Shown: piece by piece, positions 12,201 through 14,878 of the stretch | Layout of the letters: every line of letters starts with the position of its first letter | Numbering within the stretch: position 1 is the first letter of the stretch | Assembly: GCA_016194725.1 (NCBI GenBank) | Contig: JACQAW010000046.1 | Span: 1-14,878 of the forward strand | Source of the DNA: Deltaproteobacteria bacterium | GTDB lineage: Bacteria; Bdellovibrionota; UBA1018; UBA923 | DNA: 14,878 nucleotides | Direction of reading: 5' to 3' | The notes under the pieces: generated by a model | The model's database searches: none | What the model saw: the letters and a program-made list of their open reading frames with translations, nothing else | What the model was told of the DNA's origin: nothing | Made by a program: the position numbers and the translations under genes

Positions 12201-12569
12201 TCACGCAGCCGGTTTGGCCGTCCAGGTATTGCACCAGCCCTTGCTGGCGACCAGCTTGTTGGCAAAAATCTGGCATTTGCCCTGGGTTTTGCCATCAGCG
12301 GTAAAAAACTGGCAGTTGTTGCAGAACTGCTTTTTTCCCTCGGGAGCGGCGCGTTTGGGCCACTTTTTAACATCCACTTTCGAAGCGTCTTTGTAATAGC
12401 CCAATGTTTTGGCCATTGGGTCATCCTCGGACAAAACGACAGGCGCATCGGCGGCACGCGCGACCGCGCCCATTTTTCCCGCCACCATGAACGAGACGGC
12501 GGTTAATGCGCCGACTTTGAAAAAATCACGGCGACTCGAATCACATGGTACGAATTTTTTTGAGCTCAC
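12201..12569 (-). CDS. High-potential iron-sulfur protein (HiPIP) with Tat signal
   Basis: The protein has 122 residues from the GTG at 12569, with AAGGGGG (12578-12584) 8 nt upstream. Residues 12-17 (SRRDFF) and the hydrophobic run 'VGALTAVSFMVAG' form a twin-arginine signal, expected because the cofactor is inserted before export. Cleavage is likely after ARA (about 39). The mature domain carries four cluster ligands, Cys83, Cys86, Cys99 and Cys113, in the HiPIP pattern C-x2-C-x12-C-x13-C, with the last in the typical 'GWCNTW'. It binds one [4Fe-4S] cluster and carries single electrons in the periplasm, for example from the bc1 complex to an oxidase or reductase. It lies 29 nt after the phospholipase-like gene and is probably cotranscribed. 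Confidence 0.95.
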   Translation of the reverse strand: MSSKKFVPCDSSRRDFFKVGALTAVSFMVAGKMGAVARAADAPVVLSEDDPMAKTLGYYKDASKVDVKKWPKRAAPEGKKQFCNNCQFFTADGKTQGKCQIFANKLVASKGWCNTWTAKPAA

Positions 12570-12598
12570 GATCTATTCCCCCTTGATAAGAACGTATA

Positions 12599-14242
12599 TC
12601 AAGGGATCTGAAGGTCTTGCAAGACATACCCGGTCTGCGAAGCAGGCGCCGAAAGCTGGCCCGCCAGCACAGGAGCACCATTACGTTTGGTGGCCACGAA
12701 CAAAACATCGCCCCACTGAGCCGAGAGCCCCTCGCGATCCAGCTGACCATTGAAGCAGCGTGCGGTCAACCACTGCCAGTCGGGGCGCCCCGCAAGATCG
12801 AGCTGGCTTGCCGAAAATGCGGCCACGCACGTCAGTCCCGCTCGACGCGTGACGCTCATGCGCAGCTGGTCGCCCACGCCATTGCTTTTGTTGGAGCCCG
12901 ACACGAATCGTCGCGTCTTCTGCACGCGGCCGTTCACGACACTTTCGACGGTCACTATTGCGTCTTCGCCCACCGGTTTTGAGATATTCCACTTCCCATC
13001 GAAGGTCTGGCGGCACACGTTAAACGAGTTGGTCGCATTGGCCAGGCGCAAGCAGCCCTTGCCCCGCACCCAGGCCGCATTGGGAAGGTTGCCGTCGGGC
13101 GAAGGCCGCGTCGTGGAAGGCAAGGTTTCCCAGTCGTCATTCGTTTCCGTGGCCCTTAGTTCGGCCATGGCAAAACCTGTACCCGCACCGATGCGCTTGA
13201 AGCCGATGCGGTCACCGGGCTCGTCAAACTGGGTGCGATCGGGAAAGAGCTCGGGATGAATGGGCCTGAACGGCTGGGTCACGCCACGATCGTCGAACTG
13301 AATCCACGGATAATCGGTTTGCAGCATCTGAAACCCCGCCGCCACCCGGGTTTGCTGCACCGAGCGCGTGAAAGAATCGGAACCTCGCACCACGACTCCT
13401 TCACTGATCATGTCGGCGACGTTTTGCAAATGCGCCGGATTATTGACGTTCTCGACCTGCCAGACGATTGAGGCATTGTAAGCTTCGCTCAGCTGCTGCA
13501 TGGGCACGTATTCCGTTCCGCAGCTCTCGTGGGTCAGGTCGCTGAAGTCACTGGCCATCGGAAACGCCGAACGATAGCGTGCGCCGCCCTGGTCGGTGGC
13601 ATACGTGGCCCAGCCCGAACCGCCATGTCCGATGGTGCACCACCTCCAGTTGCCCAGGACGGTGAAGATAAACTTGCCCCGCAGCTCCTGAATCGTGGGC
13701 CAGCCCACCTGGCGGGCGCATTCGCGCAGATGAGTTCCGGGCAGGCAGCGCGACAGAAAGTCGGCGGGACGATAAAGATACGGCCCGAGATATTGTTCCA
13801 GAAGCGCGTCCAGATCGCTGGGGCGGTGCTTGCGGTCGAAATTGTATCCCAGAATTTCTTTGAGCTCGAGGGCCACGGTGACGACTTCGTGCTTAGGCAT
13901 TGCATATTGAAACTGCTGCAGCTGCTTGAGGCACTCCGTGAGCGGCGAGCAAAGCGAGTTCGACTGCATGTTCGTGTGGTACACGCTCCACTGCCCAGGG
14001 CTTGCGTCATCTTTATGAATGTCGATTTCCAGGCCTCGCACGTGGTCAAAAAGCAGCTGATCCAAAATACGCTCCTGGGTTCCGCTGGCAAAGGCTTCGA
14101 CAACGTTGTCGCGTTTGACCCAGTAGGAGTTGTGGGTGTGGCCGCGAAATACTTCATTGTAGCGGGCCTCGCGCGCCCCCGCTGCCAAGCTTGAGACCAT
14201 GCCGATCAGAACGAAAAGAGAAAAACCGGTGATTCCATTCAC
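12599..14242 (-). CDS. Secreted PI-PLC-like phosphodiesterase (Ca2+-dependent PI-PLC-C1 type) with a long C-terminal extension
   Basis: The protein has 547 residues from the GTG at 14242, chosen because AAGGGG (14250-14255) lies 7 nt upstream and a signal peptide starts at once (GFSLFVLIGMVSSLAAGA). The TIM-barrel part (about 30-318) shows the PI-PLC signatures: 'GHTHNSY' (His35/His37), 'RGLEIDIHKD' (Glu72, Asp74), 'WSVYHTN' (His89), paired Cys in 'LCSPLTECLKQL', 'KHEVVTVALELKE', and 'QTDYPW' at the last strand. The likely reaction is cleavage of a glycerophospho- or inositol-type phosphodiester outside the cytoplasm. Residues about 320-547 are a further Cys-containing beta-rich region (Trp/Gly-rich, 'NAAWVRGKGCLRLAN') that I cannot assign. 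The true substrate is unknown. Confidence 0.85.
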   Translation of the reverse strand: MNGITGFSLFVLIGMVSSLAAGAREARYNEVFRGHTHNSYWVKRDNVVEAFASGTQERILDQLLFDHVRGLEIDIHKDDASPGQWSVYHTNMQSNSLCSPLTECLKQLQQFQYAMPKHEVVTVALELKEILGYNFDRKHRPSDLDALLEQYLGPYLYRPADFLSRCLPGTHLRECARQVGWPTIQELRGKFIFTVLGNWRWCTIGHGGSGWATYATDQGGARYRSAFPMASDFSDLTHESCGTEYVPMQQLSEAYNASIVWQVENVNNPAHLQNVADMISEGVVVRGSDSFTRSVQQTRVAAGFQMLQTDYPWIQFDDRGVTQPFRPIHPELFPDRTQFDEPGDRIGFKRIGAGTGFAMAELRATETNDDWETLPSTTRPSPDGNLPNAAWVRGKGCLRLANATNSFNVCRQTFDGKWNISKPVGEDAIVTVESVVNGRVQKTRRFVSGSNKSNGVGDQLRMSVTRRAGLTCVAAFSASQLDLAGRPDWQWLTARCFNGQLDREGLSAQWGDVLFVATKRNGAPVLAGQLSAPASQTGYVLQDLQIP

Positions 14243-14278
14243 GCGAGCACCCCTTGGGGTAATACTAGCCGGGCGGGC

Positions 14279-14288
14279 GGCAATTGCC
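14279..14288 (-). promoter_or_regulatory. Palindrome GGCAATTGCC upstream of the PI-PLC-like gene
   Basis: A perfect 10-bp palindrome lies just upstream of a weak minus-strand -10-like TAGTAT in the 87-bp gap between rsgA and the phospholipase-like gene. It could be an operator. It is short, and the matching -35 is poor. Confidence 0.2.
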
Positions 14289-14329
14289 ACCCATACCCGG
14301 CAGTATTTTCCCACCCACCCGAGCCCAAG

Positions 14330-14878
14330 CTACTTCCAATTTGTGCGATCCCGCCTGCGATGCTCCAAATGCGCTTTGCGCCAGCGTTTTTTCTGCTCAC
14401 TCATCGCCGCCTTATCATGTTTTCGGGTCTGATATGCCACCTCGCGTTCGAGCTTGCGATAACTCTCCAGGCGTCCAGCCTCGAGCCCGCCACCAGCAAC
14501 CGCCGCCTTTACCGCGCAGCCTGGCTCGGTCAGGTGCGAGCAATCGCGAAAGCGACAGGCCAGCACGAGCCTTTCGATATCCTCGAAAGCCGCACCCAGG
14601 CCCTGCTCACCCTCCCACACCGCAAGCTCACGCATTCCCGGCGTATCGATGATCATGGCGCCGGATTTGGGCAGATGCACGAGCCGCCGCGCCGTAGTCG
14701 TATGACGGCCTTTGGAATCGCAATCACGAATCGGGCTCACCGCCTGCACGCCGCTTCCTGAGAGAATGTTGACCAGAGTCGACTTGCCCACTCCCGACGA
14801 GCCCAGCAGCACCGCGGTCAGCCCCGAGGCAAGCACGCCCTCGAGCGCCTGCATGCCGTCGGCTGCCAGGGCGCTGAC
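14330..14878 (-). CDS. rsgA: Ribosome small-subunit-dependent GTPase RsgA, C-terminal part
   Basis: The minus-strand frame runs from the window edge to a TAG at 14330-14332 and gives 182 residues; the OB-fold N-terminus and start lie outside. The circularly permuted GTPase core shows the P-loop GSSGVGKST (26-34 of the visible part), the switch region 'RHTTTARRL' and G3 'DTPGMREL' (78-85). The zinc knuckle follows as C108-x4-C113-x-H115-x5-C121 ('CRFRDCSHLTEPGC'), then a basic C-terminal helix 'QKKRWRKAHLEHRRRDR'. RsgA hydrolyses GTP on the 30S subunit during late assembly. It lies upstream of, and in the same direction as, the phospholipase-like gene with an 87-nt gap. Shared transcription is possible but not shown. 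Confidence 0.96.
   Translation of the reverse strand, partial: VSALAADGMQALEGVLASGLTAVLLGSSGVGKSTLVNILSGSGVQAVSPIRDCDSKGRHTTTARRLVHLPKSGAMIIDTPGMRELAVWEGEQGLGAAFEDIERLVLACRFRDCSHLTEPGCAVKAAVAGGGLEAGRLESYRKLEREVAYQTRKHDKAAMSEQKKRWRKAHLEHRRRDRTNWK

Noticed and set aside
13529..14194. Plus-strand frame of 221 codons inside the PI-PLC-like gene
   Set aside because: It is antisense to conserved catalytic motifs and has no ribosome site or recognisable domain.
14250..14259. CCCCTTGGGG as a hairpin terminator before the PI-PLC-like gene
   Set aside because: The loop would be two bases, and the run is better explained as the ribosome site of the gene starting at 14242.
1..14878. CRISPR arrays, tRNA or rRNA genes, insertion sequences, integrases
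   Set aside because: I found no regularly spaced repeats beyond the 18-bp coding repeat, no cloverleaf-like segment and no transposase or integrase motif.

Overview
The window reads as chromosomal DNA from a GC-rich, free-living Gram-negative bacterium with an aerobic electron-transport chain. The signs are an outer-membrane beta-barrel, many Sec signal peptides, one Tat signal peptide on a high-potential iron-sulfur protein, a periplasmic HtrA protease, and a membrane urate hydroxylase with a fused cytochrome c. The lineage cannot be fixed from the sequence. The mix (DUF2914, a degenerate PilZ protein, a stand-alone FecR-domain protein, a MORN/YwqK-like tail, many small secreted proteins) would suit Bdellovibrionota/Oligoflexia or Leptospirae. 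I see no tRNA, rRNA, insertion sequence, integrase or CRISPR array, and no gene-free stretch longer than 300 bases.

Layout. 1-314: the 3' end of a plus-strand YwqK/MORN-like gene, facing the remnant N-terminus of a histidine phosphatase. 345-1213: two small secreted proteins on opposite strands whose stop codons share one TTAA. 1325-2563 (minus): an outer-membrane barrel gene followed closely by a VOC-fold gene, with a good sigma70-type promoter. 2657-5905 (plus): a tight run of SRPBCC protein, YcaQ/AlkX-type DNA glycosylase, PuuD urate hydroxylase and periplasmic rhodanese, ending in an 11-bp inverted repeat. 5994-8073 (plus): a small helical protein, HtrA protease and a small secreted protein, closed by a strong terminator. 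8138-9435 (minus): a repeat-rich secreted protein and a degenerate PilZ protein. 9504-12123 (plus): a 7-TM DUF2914 protein, a periplasmic FecR-domain protein and a glutathione S-transferase, ending at a bidirectional terminator. 12201-14878 (minus): HiPIP, a secreted PI-PLC-like phosphodiesterase and the C-terminal part of RsgA.

Functional links. Envelope and periplasm functions dominate. The PuuD cytochrome domain and the HiPIP are both periplasmic electron carriers and may serve the same respiratory chain, but nothing in the sequence proves this. The other purine-catabolism genes that normally follow urate oxidation are absent here.

The most striking signals are regulatory. Four genes without a Shine-Dalgarno sequence have a TANNNT box exactly 6 nt before the start codon (4286, 5994, 9504, 10562), as expected for leaderless transcripts. 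Upstream of htrA lie three CTTTAA hexamers at an exact 11-bp period, ending about 11 bp before a -10-like box, which resembles a PhoB/OmpR-type activator site. The FecR-protein promoter carries a 7-2-7 palindrome inside its 18-bp -35/-10 spacer.
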